Shown piece by piece: positions 49,987-59,562 of a DNA stretch of 64,000 nucleotides. Origin of the DNA: Streptomyces sp. Sge12 (GTDB lineage Bacteria; Actinomycetota; Actinomycetes; Streptomycetales; Streptomycetaceae); the NCBI RefSeq assembly GCF_002080455.1, contig NZ_CP020555.1:7368501-7432500 (forward strand). Reading direction: 5' to 3'. The position numbers and the translations under genes are program-made. A model generated the notes under the pieces. That model was given only the letters and a program-made list of their open reading frames with translations. It had not been told where the DNA came from and searched no databases. Position 1 is the first letter of the stretch, and each line of letters begins with the position of its first letter.

Positions 49987-50588
49987 CCGACTCCACCGGA
50001 CGCAAGGTGACCGCGAACATCGCACTCACCCTCGACGGGCGCTACAACGGGCCCGGCGGGCCCGGCGATCTGGGCGCCATCGTCCGCTACGCGACCACCG
50101 GGGTCGCACGTGATCACCTCAGCCGCCTCCATGAGGGAGCGACGACGGCTCTCCTCGGCCGGGGCAGCGCCGAGGGATTCCTGGGTTACTGGCCGCCGGT
50201 GGCCCAGGACGAGAACGCCGACCCGCGCGATCGCGGATACGCGAAGTGGCTGGTCGACACGGACAAGGTGGTCCTGTCGACCACCCTGACCAAGGCGCCG
50301 TGGGACCGCACCCGCGTGGTGAACGCCCCGGCCGCCGAGGTCGTCGCCGGGCTCAGGGCCACCGGCGAGGGCGACATCCTCGTCAACAGCAGCCCGAGCA
50401 TCATCAAACCGCTGCTGGCCGCGGACCTGATCGACCGGCTGTACCTCCTGCTCTGCCCCGAAATACTCGGCGGCGGGCAGCGGCTGTTCGAGGACGGTCT
50501 GCCCGGCTCGCAGTGGCGGGCCACCCGGCAGGAGACCGGGGAACTGGGCGAGACGGCCTTCGTCTACGACCGGATCCGGCGCCGCTGA
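49983..50588 (+). CDS. Dihydrofolate reductase-like (RibD C-terminal family) protein
   Basis: The 201-residue protein begins KVTANIALTLDGRYNGPGG, then TTALLGRGSAEGFLGYWPPV and ILVNSSPSIIKPLLAADLID, as in the RibD/DfrA-like reductase family that uses NADPH. It is coupled to the ArsR-SRPBCC gene, so it may detoxify or modify the ligand sensed there. Substrate unknown. Confidence 0.9.
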   Translation: MTDSTGRKVTANIALTLDGRYNGPGGPGDLGAIVRYATTGVARDHLSRLHEGATTALLGRGSAEGFLGYWPPVAQDENADPRDRGYAKWLVDTDKVVLSTTLTKAPWDRTRVVNAPAAEVVAGLRATGEGDILVNSSPSIIKPLLAADLIDRLYLLLCPEILGGGQRLFEDGLPGSQWRATRQETGELGETAFVYDRIRRR

Positions 50589-50609
50589 CCGCAGCGCCCC
50601 GGCCCCGCG

Positions 50610-52772
50610 TCAGGAACCGGTGAGCACGACGAGTTGCTGCGTCGCGCGGGTCATCGCGACGTAGCGGTCGACCGCCCCCTCGATGCCCGTGCCGAAGGTC
50701 TCCGGGTCGATGAGGACGACCAGGTCGAACTCCAGGCCCTTGGACAGCCCGGGGGTCAGCGACCGGACCCGCGGCCTCGCCCGGAAGGCCCCCGCCTCGC
50801 CGGCGTCAGCGCCGATGACGCAGGCCACCCCGTCGGGGTGAGCCTCGAGCCAGCCGTCGAGGATCGCGTCCAGATCCGCGATGGATCCATGGACGACGGG
50901 AACACCGCTGCTGCGGACGGAGGTCGGCACGTTGGCGTCCGGGAGGGCTTCCCGGATGGCCGGCTCGGCCTCCGCCATGACTTCCTCGGGCGTGCGGTAG
51001 TTGATGCTCAGTGAAGCCACGCTGATCCGGTCGAAACCGATCCGCTCCAGCCGTTCCTGCCACGACTGGGTGAACCCGTGCCTGGCCTGGGCGCGGTCCC
51101 CGACGATGGTGAAGCTCCGGGACGGGCAGTGGAGCAGCAGCATCTGCCACTCCGCGTCGGTCAGTTCCTGCGCCTCGTCCACGACGATGTGCGCGAACGG
51201 TCCCGCGAGCCGGTCCGGATCGACGCTCGGCAGAGCGCTCTCGTCGATCAGGCTGTCCTGGAGATCCTTGCCGCGCAGCATCGTCACCGCGCCCTCGCCG
51301 TCGTCGTCGGCCGCGAGGATGTCGTCGATGACGCCGGCCATGCGCTCGCGTTCGGCGGCCACCGCGGCGTTGTGCCGCCGCAGCCGCCGCGCCGCCTCAG
51401 GATCGCCGAGCCGCTGCCGGGCCGCGTCCAGGAGCGGCAGGTCGGACACCGTCCAGGCCCGGGCGTCCTCGCGCTGCAACGCCGCGACGTCCTCGCGGCT
51501 GAGCCAGGGAGCGCACAACCGCAGGTAGGACGGTACCGACCACAGGTCACCGACGAGATCGGCCGCATCGATCGTCGGCCACGCGCGGTCGAGCGTCCCG
51601 GTCAGCTCCTCGTCGTGCCGCAGCGCCCTCCGCAACACATCGACCGACAGGTCCTCGTCGTCCAGCTTGTCGAACAGGATCGTCACGAGCTCCTCCCGGA
51701 TCTGCTCGCGCGCCTCGTTGTGCGGGGTACCGGCTGCCGCCCGGAACGCTTCGGCCCAGTCCTGCGGGGTCAGCCGGACGTCGGCCCAGGGGGTCGTGAC
51801 CGTCATCCCCTCGGTGGGCGGCTCCTCGTAGATGCCGACGGCCTTCTCGATGGCCCCCACCATGTCCGCGGACGACTTCAACAGCGCCACCCGCGGATCG
51901 GGCTCCGCCGCCGCCTCCGCTCCCTCGGCGACGAGATCCCGCACCGTGCAGGTCTGCACGCCCTCCTCACCCAGGCTCGGCAGGACATCGGCGACGTACG
52001 CCAGGTAGGGCTGGTGCGGGCCGACGAACAGCACACCGCCCCGCCGGTGCCCGAGGCGCGGGTCGGAGTAGAGCAGGTGGGCGGAGCGGTGCAGCGCCAC
52101 CACCGTCTTGCCCGTACCCGGACCGCCGTCGACGACCAGCGCGCCCCGGGAGCTCGCGCGGATGATGGCGTCCTGGTCGGACTGGATGGTCCCGAGCACG
52201 TCACGCATCCGCGGCGACCGGCTGCTGCCCAGACTGGCGATGAAGGCGGACTGGTCGTCCAGGGCGGCGTGCCCCTCGAACCCGTCGTCGGTGAACACCT
52301 CGTCCCAGTAGTCGCCGATCCGGCCGCGGGTCCAGCGGTACCTGCGGCGGCTCGCCAGACCCATCGGGCTGGCATGGGTCGCGGCGAAGAACGGCTCGGC
52401 CGCGGGCGACCGCCAGTCGATCAGCAGCCGGCCCCCCGAGCCGTCGGTGAGGCCGAGCCGCCCGATGTACACGGGCTCCGGGTCGTCCGCACGGACGATG
52501 CGTCCGAGGCACAGGTCCAGTCCGAAGCGGCGCAGGGCCCGCAGGCGCCCGGTCAGCCGGTGGATCTCCACGTCCCGGTCCATCGCCTCCCGGCCCAGCC
52601 CACCGGGCGCCCGGCGCAGCTCGCCGAGGCGGTCGGACAGCTCGGCGGTCGTCTGCTCAAGGCTCTCCGCGAGGGCCGCGAAGTGCTTCTCGTCGCCGCC
52701 GACCAGTGCCGGATCGGCCTTGGCGGACAAGCGGTCGGGAAGGTCGAACGCACTGGTGGTCAGCGAGTTCAT
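50610..52772 (-). CDS. helR: HelR-type RNA polymerase-recycling motor ATPase (HelD family)
   Basis: The 720-residue UvrD-like superfamily 1 ATPase from ATG 52772 has an N-terminal coiled coil (AALAESLEQTTAELSDRLGE), a Walker A loop VVDGGPGTGKTVVALHR, Walker B HIVVDEAQELTDAEWQMLL and C-terminal motifs GLEFDLVVLIDPETFG and YVAMTRATQQLVVL. HelD relatives bind RNA polymerase, not DNA, and HelR displaces rifamycins from the enzyme, giving antibiotic tolerance. The rifamycin-associated element upstream (52847-52866) supports the HelR assignment rather than the general HelD. The 5' leader is about 60 bases. Confidence 0.92.
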   Translation of the reverse strand: MNSLTTSAFDLPDRLSAKADPALVGGDEKHFAALAESLEQTTAELSDRLGELRRAPGGLGREAMDRDVEIHRLTGRLRALRRFGLDLCLGRIVRADDPEPVYIGRLGLTDGSGGRLLIDWRSPAAEPFFAATHASPMGLASRRRYRWTRGRIGDYWDEVFTDDGFEGHAALDDQSAFIASLGSSRSPRMRDVLGTIQSDQDAIIRASSRGALVVDGGPGTGKTVVALHRSAHLLYSDPRLGHRRGGVLFVGPHQPYLAYVADVLPSLGEEGVQTCTVRDLVAEGAEAAAEPDPRVALLKSSADMVGAIEKAVGIYEEPPTEGMTVTTPWADVRLTPQDWAEAFRAAAGTPHNEAREQIREELVTILFDKLDDEDLSVDVLRRALRHDEELTGTLDRAWPTIDAADLVGDLWSVPSYLRLCAPWLSREDVAALQREDARAWTVSDLPLLDAARQRLGDPEAARRLRRHNAAVAAERERMAGVIDDILAADDDGEGAVTMLRGKDLQDSLIDESALPSVDPDRLAGPFAHIVVDEAQELTDAEWQMLLLHCPSRSFTIVGDRAQARHGFTQSWQERLERIGFDRISVASLSINYRTPEEVMAEAEPAIREALPDANVPTSVRSSGVPVVHGSIADLDAILDGWLEAHPDGVACVIGADAGEAGAFRARPRVRSLTPGLSKGLEFDLVVLIDPETFGTGIEGAVDRYVAMTRATQQLVVLTGS

Positions 52773-52846
52773 ATCAGCGGAACGCACTCTGTGGGTCTCC
52801 CGTTTTCGCAGGTCATGGCTTCGAGGAGCGATTCTGCGGTACGACC

Positions 52847-52866
52847 GGGGCCTTGCCGCAAGCCCC
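52847..52866. promoter_or_regulatory. Rifamycin-associated element (RAE)
   Basis: GGGGCCTTGCCGCAAGCCCC reads on the minus strand as GGGGCTTGCGGCAAGGCCCC, the same as the published rifamycin-associated element as I recall it. This element drives rifamycin-induced expression of resistance genes in actinomycetes. It lies 75 bp upstream of the helR start and overlaps its presumed -35 (TTGCGG on minus) with CAGAAT 19 bases further as a possible -10. Confidence 0.9.
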
Positions 52867-52881
52867 CCTGTGCGCTATAAG
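52853..52881 (+). promoter_or_regulatory. Divergent promoter with -35 inside the rifamycin-associated element
   Basis: On the plus strand TTGCCG (52853-52858) and TATAAG (52876-52881) are 17 bases apart, a near-consensus vegetative promoter. The transcript would begin at about 52888 and run toward the membrane gene at 53141. A GTG at 52888 opens an 11-codon frame (VERGGFSPFP then stop), possibly a leaderless micro-ORF. Confidence 0.6.
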
Positions 52882-53065
52882 TTGAGAGTGGAAAGAGGTG
52901 GGTTCTCCCCTTTCCCCTGACGGTCCGCTCCGTTCGGACGTCCTCCGTACCGATCTCCCCACCGCGTTCATTCGTCCGGCCCAGTCCCGGATGCCGCCCC
53001 GCGCGGCCCGGGGGAGGCTGTGGGGGCACAGAGAGCCGCCACCACCGCCTGCCCCGGCGCACCTT

Positions 53066-53101
53066 CAGCGTCATCCACGGATCCAGCGTCATCCACGGAT
53101 C
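53066..53101 (+). repeat. 18-bp tandem duplication in 5' leader
   Basis: CAGCGTCATCCACGGATC occurs twice in a row (53066-53083 and 53084-53101), 40 bp before the start of the membrane protein gene, within the leader of the divergent transcript. Confidence 0.9.
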
Positions 53102-53140
53102 CCCGGGGTCCACGGCTCCCGACCCCGTAGGAGGTCAGCC

Positions 53141-54451
53141 ATGCAGGGTGATGAGAACGCGGGCGAACTCGCAGCACTGCGCGCCAGGGTCGCGGCCCTC
53201 GAATCCGAGGCCGCACAACGGACCCCGCCGAAGCACCGGATGAAGTCGCTGCTGTCCGCCCTGCTGATCATCATCGGCTGTGTGCTGGCCCCGCTGGGCA
53301 TCGTGGCGTCCTGGACGTCCGGCATCGTGGGGAACACGGACCGCTACGTCTCCACGGTCGCCCCGCTGGCCTCCGACCCCGATGTGCAGGCGGCCGCAGC
53401 GAACCGTGTCACGGCCGCCCTCATGGAGCATCTCGACCTCGCCACCCTGCTGGAGGACGCCGCCCCCGAGCAACGGCCGATGCTCCAGAAGGCACTGGGC
53501 AAGCTCGGCGGCTCGCTGGAGGGCGCGGTCAGCAGCTTCGTGAAGGAGAAGGCGCAGGACGTCATCGCCTCGGAGCAGTTCGAGACGATCTGGACCAACG
53601 CCAACCGCACGATCCACACTTCGCTCGTCAAAGCCCTCACCGGCAGCGGCGACGGCGCCGTCGAGATCAAGAACGACGCGGTGACCATCGACCTCGCGCC
53701 CGTCATCGAACAGGTCAAACAGCGGCTCGTGGACGCCGGGATGGGCGTCGCGGCCAAGATCCCCGAGATCCACACCGACTTCACCGTCGTGCAGTCCAAC
53801 GACATCGGCCGGGTCAAGACGGGCTTCCGGCTCCTCGAGATCCTCGGCCTGTGGCTGCCGATCATCGCCGTGCTGCTCATCGCCGCAGGCGTCCTGCTCT
53901 CCGCCCACCGGCGCCGCATCCTGGTCACCGCGGCCCTCGCGGTGGCGTTCTCCGTCGCCGTCCTCGGCCTCGGGCTGACCGTCTTTCGCACGGTCTACCT
54001 CAACGCCCTCCCGGACAACGTCTCCCAGGCCGCCGCCGGCTCCGTCTACGACGCGATGATCCGCCTGCTGCGCACGACGATCCGGATGGTCGTGGTCCTC
54101 GGCATCGTGATCGCCCTCGCCGCCTGGCTGTCGGGCCCCGGCAAGTACGCCACCGCCGCCCGCCAGATCTGGCACTCCGGCATCGTCGCCACCCGCGCCA
54201 CGGCCGACAGGCTGGGGCTGCGCACCGGCCCGGTCGGCCCGTTCATCCGGCGCCACCGCGGCTGGTTCACCTGGGGCCTGGTCGCGATCGCCGTCATCGT
54301 CTACGTCCTGTGGTCCTACCCGACCGGCTGGGTGGTCGTGGGCCTCGCCCTCGCCCTGCTGTTCGCCCTGGCCGTCACGGACTTCCTCGCCGAGGACACC
54401 GCCGTTCCCGCCGACGAGCCGCCCCAGGCGCCGAGCCCGCACCCGTCATGA
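53141..54451 (+). CDS. Multi-pass membrane protein of unknown function
   Basis: The 436-residue protein starts at ATG 53141 with GGAGG eight bases upstream. A short coiled-coil head (AGELAALRARVAALESEAA) precedes a first membrane segment (LLSALLIIIGCVLAPLGIVA). A large soluble region of about 190 residues follows, then four to five further segments. Conserved VGNTDRYVSTVAPLA and YLNALPDNV patterns occur in many Streptomyces integral proteins without known role. It is divergent from helR and may share its inducible region. Confidence 0.75.
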   Translation: MQGDENAGELAALRARVAALESEAAQRTPPKHRMKSLLSALLIIIGCVLAPLGIVASWTSGIVGNTDRYVSTVAPLASDPDVQAAAANRVTAALMEHLDLATLLEDAAPEQRPMLQKALGKLGGSLEGAVSSFVKEKAQDVIASEQFETIWTNANRTIHTSLVKALTGSGDGAVEIKNDAVTIDLAPVIEQVKQRLVDAGMGVAAKIPEIHTDFTVVQSNDIGRVKTGFRLLEILGLWLPIIAVLLIAAGVLLSAHRRRILVTAALAVAFSVAVLGLGLTVFRTVYLNALPDNVSQAAAGSVYDAMIRLLRTTIRMVVVLGIVIALAAWLSGPGKYATAARQIWHSGIVATRATADRLGLRTGPVGPFIRRHRGWFTWGLVAIAVIVYVLWSYPTGWVVVGLALALLFALAVTDFLAEDTAVPADEPPQAPSPHPS

Positions 54452-56092
54452 CGCGGCGCCGGCCGGGTCGCGGGCAGCGCCCGGCTGGGCCGCCGGGATG
54501 CGCTGGGTGAAGAACAGCGCGAGCAGTGCGGCGAGCGCGAGGATGCCGAGCGCGGCCCGCAGCCCCTCGATCCGCGCCTCGTCGTTCGCGTCCAGCGCAG
54601 CCTGCGCCACCGCCGGGTCCGTGCCCGCCTCCTCGAGGGCCGTGGTGAGCTGCTCGTCCGACAGGAACGGGGCGCTCCCGGCCAGCGCGGTGTGCGCCTG
54701 GGTCTTGACCTCGGCCGGGATCGCCGGGTTCTGGTCGATGGTGGTCAGGAACGACGCCGTCAACGCCGCGATCATGATCGACCCGGCGACGGCGGTGCCG
54801 ATCGAGGCCCCGAGGTTGGTGACCGTGTTCTGGATGCCGCCGACCTCGGCGCTCTGCTCGTCCGGTACGGCCGACACGGTGACGGCCCCGAGTTGCGAGG
54901 CGAGCGCCCCGATCCCCAGCCCGATCAGCAGCATGGGCACCGTGACGACTTCGGGGCCGGACTCCGGACTCAGAGCGGCCATCAGGATGACGGCGCCGGC
55001 GAACATCGCCAGGATGCCGAACCGTACGACCCGCCGCGGCGAGGCGTTCGGGCGGAACCGGGGGATCCCGATGGCGGCCGCGAGCAGGGTGATGGAGAGC
55101 GGCAGGATCAGCGCGCCCGTGTGGAGTGCCGACAGGCCGAGCGCCACGGACAGGTAGAGCGGGACGACGAAGAACACGCCCATCTGCACGAGGTACTGGA
55201 AGAGGAACATCGTCAGCCCGCCGGTCAGCTGCCTGTTCTGCAACAGCGCCGGGTCGACGAGCGGTTCGACGCCCCGCGCCACCAGGCGCGCCTCCCAGCG
55301 GAAGAACAGCCAGATCAGCAGCAGCCCGGCCAGCACCAGCCAGACGACCGGCGACAGGGCGAACCACGAGGGGCCCTGCTCCTTGGGCCGGAACCAGCCC
55401 CATTCGCTCGTCCGCAGGATGCCGAACACGAACAGCCCGATGCCGGCCGCGGACAGGAGCGCGCCCGGTACGTCGATCCGGGGCCGGTGGTCCGGGGGCG
55501 CGTCGGCGATCCGGCGGGCCAGCAGCAGGATGACCAGTACGACCACCACCTCGCCGGCGAACACCCAGCGCCAGGAGAAGAAGGTGGTCGCCGCGCCGCC
55601 GATGAGCGGTCCCACCGCGATGGCCACCGCTGCCGCGGCGGCGACGAGACCGTAGGCGGCGGGCCGTTGCTCCTTGTCGAAGTTGGAGGCGACGAGCGCC
55701 ACGATCGCGGGCAGGATCAGCGCCGCTCCCACACCCTCCAGGAACGACCAACCCAGCAGCAGGACCGGCAGGTTCGGGGCGATCGAGGTGGTGAAGGACC
55801 CGAGCCCGTAGATCACACAGCCGATCGTGAAGGCCCGTTTGCGGCCGATGAGCGCGCCGACCTTGCCACCGCTGATCATCAGCATCGCCATCACCAGCGT
55901 GTAGGCCGTGATCGCGCCCTGCATCCCGCTCACCGTGGTGCCGATGTCCTCGGCCACCGTGGCGATCGAGACGTTCATCACCGAGCTGTCCAGGGCCATC
56001 AGGAACTGCCCGGCCGCGAGTGTCAGCAGGATCATCCTCGGGTTTCCCGCGTTCCCGGCCGTCCCGGCCGGGCCCGCCTTCGCTGCTGTCAT
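54446..56092 (-). CDS. DHA2-family MFS drug exporter (EmrB/QacA type)
   Basis: The 548-residue protein has 14 predicted segments. It opens LTLAAGQFLMALDSSVMNVS, with the DHA2 motif D1-like LDxxVxNV; motif A is GGKVGALIGRKRAF and motif C region is GWSFLEGVGAALILPAIVAL. It should export hydrophobic drugs or metabolites with protons. The last 6 bases overlap the convergent membrane gene. Confidence 0.9.
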   Translation of the reverse strand: MTAAKAGPAGTAGNAGNPRMILLTLAAGQFLMALDSSVMNVSIATVAEDIGTTVSGMQGAITAYTLVMAMLMISGGKVGALIGRKRAFTIGCVIYGLGSFTTSIAPNLPVLLLGWSFLEGVGAALILPAIVALVASNFDKEQRPAAYGLVAAAAAVAIAVGPLIGGAATTFFSWRWVFAGEVVVVLVILLLARRIADAPPDHRPRIDVPGALLSAAGIGLFVFGILRTSEWGWFRPKEQGPSWFALSPVVWLVLAGLLLIWLFFRWEARLVARGVEPLVDPALLQNRQLTGGLTMFLFQYLVQMGVFFVVPLYLSVALGLSALHTGALILPLSITLLAAAIGIPRFRPNASPRRVVRFGILAMFAGAVILMAALSPESGPEVVTVPMLLIGLGIGALASQLGAVTVSAVPDEQSAEVGGIQNTVTNLGASIGTAVAGSIMIAALTASFLTTIDQNPAIPAEVKTQAHTALAGSAPFLSDEQLTTALEEAGTDPAVAQAALDANDEARIEGLRAALGILALAALLALFFTQRIPAAQPGAARDPAGAAS

Positions 56093-56206
56093 GGGCGCAG
56101 CGTGCCACGGGGCCGGGAGGCGGCCGGGCAGCTCGCCCGCCGGGTCCCGCTGGGTCAGCCGACTGGCGGTAGCGGCAGCGGCTGCGGTGGGGCCGCCCGG
56201 TCCGGC

Positions 56207-57634
56207 TCAGGCTGCGGCGGCGGTCACCCGGCCGGACGCGATGGCGTCGACCAGCTGCTGGTGGTCGCGCTCGTTCAGGTCCGCGTAGCTCTCCGCGAAG
56301 CGCACCAGCGCCCGGTCGAAGACGTCGCTGCGGCCCAGGTACGCCGCGATCGCGATCCGGTCGCCGGACCGGGCGTGCGCCCGCGCCAGGGTGACGCCGC
56401 ACAGGCCGGCGAAGGCCCGCATCCCGCGGGGCACCATCCGGGAGGGTTCGGCGATGCCCTTCCAGTCGCGCAGCTGGCGTACGTAGAAGTCACGTTGGCG
56501 GCCGTCGAACCCCTGCGTCTGCTGCCAGCCGAGGAAGATGTCGCTCGCTGCCTGCATCAGCCGCTGACCGGCCACGACCCGCTCGCCCCCGGTGGCGTAC
56601 CCGCTGGCACCGGCGAACTCGGCGAGCACCGAGTCGCCGGCCTCCTTGGCCTGGAGGATCAGCGGGTCCTCGCCGTCGCGTCCCAGCAGCAGCACGATCC
56701 AGCAGCGCGTGCCGACACTGCCGACACCCACCACCTTGCGCGCCATGTCGACGATGGTGAACTGTTCCAGCAGGTGTCGGCGGTCCGTCTGGAGGCTCTC
56801 GCCGTACCGTCCGACCAGTTCGCGGATCTGGCTGTCGAGCGCATCGCGCTCCTGGCCCGGCAGCATGTCGGACACCGGTGTGATCAGCTGCGGCACGGCG
56901 GCGAAGCGCCGCCGGCCGTCGACCACCTCGGTGAGCTTCTCGAACGCCTGCAGGCTGTCGCGTCCGCGCGCCTTGCTCAGCGCCTCCGACACGTTCCGGC
57001 GGCCGCGGGCGTGCAGCGCCGCCTCCGCCACCGCCTGGAGGTGGCTCTCGTCCACCCTCGCGTACCAGACGTCGAGGTTGTGCATCTTGGCGAAGCGACG
57101 CATCTGCATCCGGTAGGAGCTCACCCCCGACCGTACGATCTCGGCGCGCTCGCGCTCGGAGAAGCCGTTCTCCCGGCCGGCGATGACCAGGCTCGTCGCG
57201 AGCCGCTTGACGTCCCATTCCCACGGCCCGGGCAGCGTCTCGTCGAAGTCGTTGATGTCGAAGAGGAGATTGCGTTCCGGCGAGCCGAGCAGCCGGAAGT
57301 TCATCATGTGCGCGTCCCCGCACAGCTGGACCCGGATGCCCGAGTCGGGGGTGTCGGCCAGGTCGCCGGCCATGATCGCGGCGGCGCCCCGGTAGAAGCG
57401 GAACGGCGCCTCTGCCATCCGGCTGTAGCGGATCGGCACCAGTTCCTGGACCCGGGTGGCCGACTGCCGCTCGATGACGTCCACCGGATCCGCGCGGTGG
57501 GAGGACGGCTCGAATTCCCCGTGGGCGGACCTCGGCGTCTGCGCCCGGGCGGCCCGTCCCTTCGCGGCCCGCTCCGCGACCGAGGGACGGGGCCCCTCGC
57601 TCTTCGCGGTCGTGGCCGTATCGCGCTTCGTCAT
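56207..57634 (-). CDS. DUF2252 family protein (second of two in window)
   Basis: ATG 57634 has AAAGGTG upstream and gives 475 residues; the open frame extends to 57685. It has the same blocks as the paralogue at 22386: QLCGDAHMMNFRLLGSPERN, FDINDFDETLPGPWEWDVK, ARKVVGVGSVGTRC and LARAHARSGDRIAIAAYLG. The N-terminus has an extra 40-residue basic region. Kinase-like fold is inferred from the GDAHxxN and DxNDFD motifs. It lies 47 bp downstream of a YihY gene on the same strand, perhaps an operon. Confidence 0.85.
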   Translation of the reverse strand: MTKRDTATTAKSEGPRPSVAERAAKGRAARAQTPRSAHGEFEPSSHRADPVDVIERQSATRVQELVPIRYSRMAEAPFRFYRGAAAIMAGDLADTPDSGIRVQLCGDAHMMNFRLLGSPERNLLFDINDFDETLPGPWEWDVKRLATSLVIAGRENGFSERERAEIVRSGVSSYRMQMRRFAKMHNLDVWYARVDESHLQAVAEAALHARGRRNVSEALSKARGRDSLQAFEKLTEVVDGRRRFAAVPQLITPVSDMLPGQERDALDSQIRELVGRYGESLQTDRRHLLEQFTIVDMARKVVGVGSVGTRCWIVLLLGRDGEDPLILQAKEAGDSVLAEFAGASGYATGGERVVAGQRLMQAASDIFLGWQQTQGFDGRQRDFYVRQLRDWKGIAEPSRMVPRGMRAFAGLCGVTLARAHARSGDRIAIAAYLGRSDVFDRALVRFAESYADLNERDHQQLVDAIASGRVTAAAA

Positions 57635-57681
57635 CGCTTGCACCTTTCGGCGACCGGGGCTCCCGCCTCCCAGGATGGCAC

Positions 57682-58587
57682 TCACCCCTCAGGGGCGCCC
57701 CTCGCACGCCGCTCGACCGGCACGGGACTGCCCAGCCGCCGGGACAGGTAAGGCTCCTGCGCCAGGGCGGCGCCCGTGGTGATGCCGATGGCGACCGCCA
57801 CACACAGCACGATCAGCCACGACAGGATGACGAACACCGAGCCGGTGGACCCGTACGTGGTGAGCGCGCGATTGAGGGCGATCGGCATGTAGACGCGCGC
57901 GCCCAGCGACAACGCGGTGACCGCGGCGGCCGTGAGCAGCGCCCCCGGCAGCAGCGGGGGCCATCGGATCAGAGCGCCCAGCAACAGGTGCTGGCTCCAC
58001 CACCAGGCCCCGGTCTGGAACAGGAGCGTGAGGGGGATCCCGAGCCACAGGCCGAGTCCGAACCCGTCGCGCACCGGTCCCTGGACGATCAGCAGGAGCA
58101 TCCAGGCGGCGATCCAGACGAACCAGCGCCAGATCGCGATGCGCGTCCCGGCCCGCGGGATCTGCCAGGCCCGCCGGCACAGCCGCTGCATCGCCCGGCT
58201 CACGGCCGTCGCCGAAAGGAGCACGATCACGGCGCCGGCCGCACCCACCGCGTTGCGGACGTCGTCCTCGCCGGAGCCGTCGAACACGTCCTTCAGCTGG
58301 TCGTCCGCCTGGCCGGTGAGCCCGAACATCGTGCGGACGGACGAGACCATCTGGTCCCGTACGGAGGCGGGGGCGAACGAGGCGACGACGAAGAGCAGCG
58401 GCACGGCGGTCAGGAAGCACTGGGCGGCCAACCGGGTGGCGGAGTCGAAGATGTTCACCACGAGCATGCGCTCGGTGACATTGGTGATCACCGGGAACCG
58501 GGCTTCGGTCCGTTCCTGGAGCCGCTTGGCGGACGCGACCAGCTCCCGTGAACGGCTGCGCCACCTCGCCCTGCGGTCCGACGCCAT
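57682..58587 (-). CDS. YihY/BrkB-family membrane protein
   Basis: The 301-residue protein from ATG 58587 has a basic helical head (RSRSRELVASAKRLQERTEA), then five to six hydrophobic segments, with FDSATRLAAQCFLTAVPLLF and GARVYMPIALNRALTTYGST as family blocks. The once-used name ribonuclease BN is wrong for the family; its role is unclear. No ribosome site stands out, so the start is provisional. Confidence 0.8.
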   Translation of the reverse strand: MASDRRARWRSRSRELVASAKRLQERTEARFPVITNVTERMLVVNIFDSATRLAAQCFLTAVPLLFVVASFAPASVRDQMVSSVRTMFGLTGQADDQLKDVFDGSGEDDVRNAVGAAGAVIVLLSATAVSRAMQRLCRRAWQIPRAGTRIAIWRWFVWIAAWMLLLIVQGPVRDGFGLGLWLGIPLTLLFQTGAWWWSQHLLLGALIRWPPLLPGALLTAAAVTALSLGARVYMPIALNRALTTYGSTGSVFVILSWLIVLCVAVAIGITTGAALAQEPYLSRRLGSPVPVERRARGAPEG

Positions 58588-58762
58588 CAGCGGCCCGCAA
58601 CGGCATGCGGCACGAGCAGCGGATGCCGGGTCGTCGTCATGGCGCTCTCCTTCGTGTGCGTCCAGATTGGTGGACGCTGCCGGAGGCGGCATCTCGGTGG
58701 GCAAAAGGTGTCGGTGCCCGGTGTGGTGCGTAAGGTCGAATGCGGCACACGATTGGGGCGCC

Positions 58763-59413
58763 ATGGTCCTCGACCTCATGCTCATCGGACTGGCCATCGC
58801 CCTCTATCCGCTGCCCTTGATGGCGTTGATCCTCGTGGTGTCCTCGCCGAGAGGGGTGTGGAAGGGGCTGGCCTTCATCCTGGCCTGGCTGGCCAATCTC
58901 GTCCTGGTGATCGCGCTCGTGCTGGTGCTGACCGGCGGCCAGCCCCCGCCGCCGCGTTCCCCGCCCGGAGCGGCGGCGCTCGCGGCCAAGCTGGCCATCG
59001 GGGTGTGGCTGGTGATCTACGGAGCGCGCCGCTACCGCCGCCTGAAGGCGAAGGCCGTCCGGGACACCACCCCGAAGCCCTCCCGCATGGACGTCGGCTC
59101 GCCGTGGGCCGCGGCGGGCCTGGCCGTGCTGCTCCAGCCGTGGGGCATGGTCGCGGCGGCCGCGACGACGGTCGTCCAGGCGGACACCTCGCAGGCCACC
59201 ACCTTCCTCGCGCTGTTCGGATTCTGCCTGCTGGCCAGCTCCGGCCTGCTGGCGGCGGAGCTGTACATGGTGTTCTCGCCGGAGGCCGCCCAGGACCGGC
59301 TGATGCGGATGCGGACGTGGATGGACGGCCACAAGGACGAGGCCATCGTGTTCGTCTGCCTGCTGCTCGGCCTGTGGCTGACCGGGCAGAGCATCTACGA
59401 GCTCACCGAGTGA
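58763..59413 (+). CDS. GAP (Sap) family membrane protein
   Basis: The 216-residue protein starts at ATG 58763. It has six hydrophobic segments and the family start LMLIGLAIALYPLPLMALIL with SSPRGVWKGLAFILAWLANL. The relative in mycobacteria aids export of a glycolipid or sulfolipid. No lipid gene is adjacent, so only a transporter-like role can be proposed. Confidence 0.8.
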   Translation: MVLDLMLIGLAIALYPLPLMALILVVSSPRGVWKGLAFILAWLANLVLVIALVLVLTGGQPPPPRSPPGAAALAAKLAIGVWLVIYGARRYRRLKAKAVRDTTPKPSRMDVGSPWAAAGLAVLLQPWGMVAAAATTVVQADTSQATTFLALFGFCLLASSGLLAAELYMVFSPEAAQDRLMRMRTWMDGHKDEAIVFVCLLLGLWLTGQSIYELTE

Positions 59414-59430
59414 GTGGTGGCCGACGAGCT

Positions 59431-59461
59431 GACGGGCCGGCGGGGCCGACGGGCCGGCGGG
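59431..59461 (+). repeat. 14-bp direct repeat in intergenic region
   Basis: GACGGGCCGGCGGG appears at 59431-59444 and 59448-59461, after the GAP gene. The stretch is almost pure G/C and can fold; it may act as a terminator. Confidence 0.75.
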
Positions 59462-59562
59462 CCGGTGGCCGGTGGCCCCTGGCTCGGGTCCGGGCCAGAC
59501 GTGCGCGGGTGCGGGCGGCGTGCTGGAATGAGAAGACCTTCCCCTCTTCGACAGGAGCTGCC

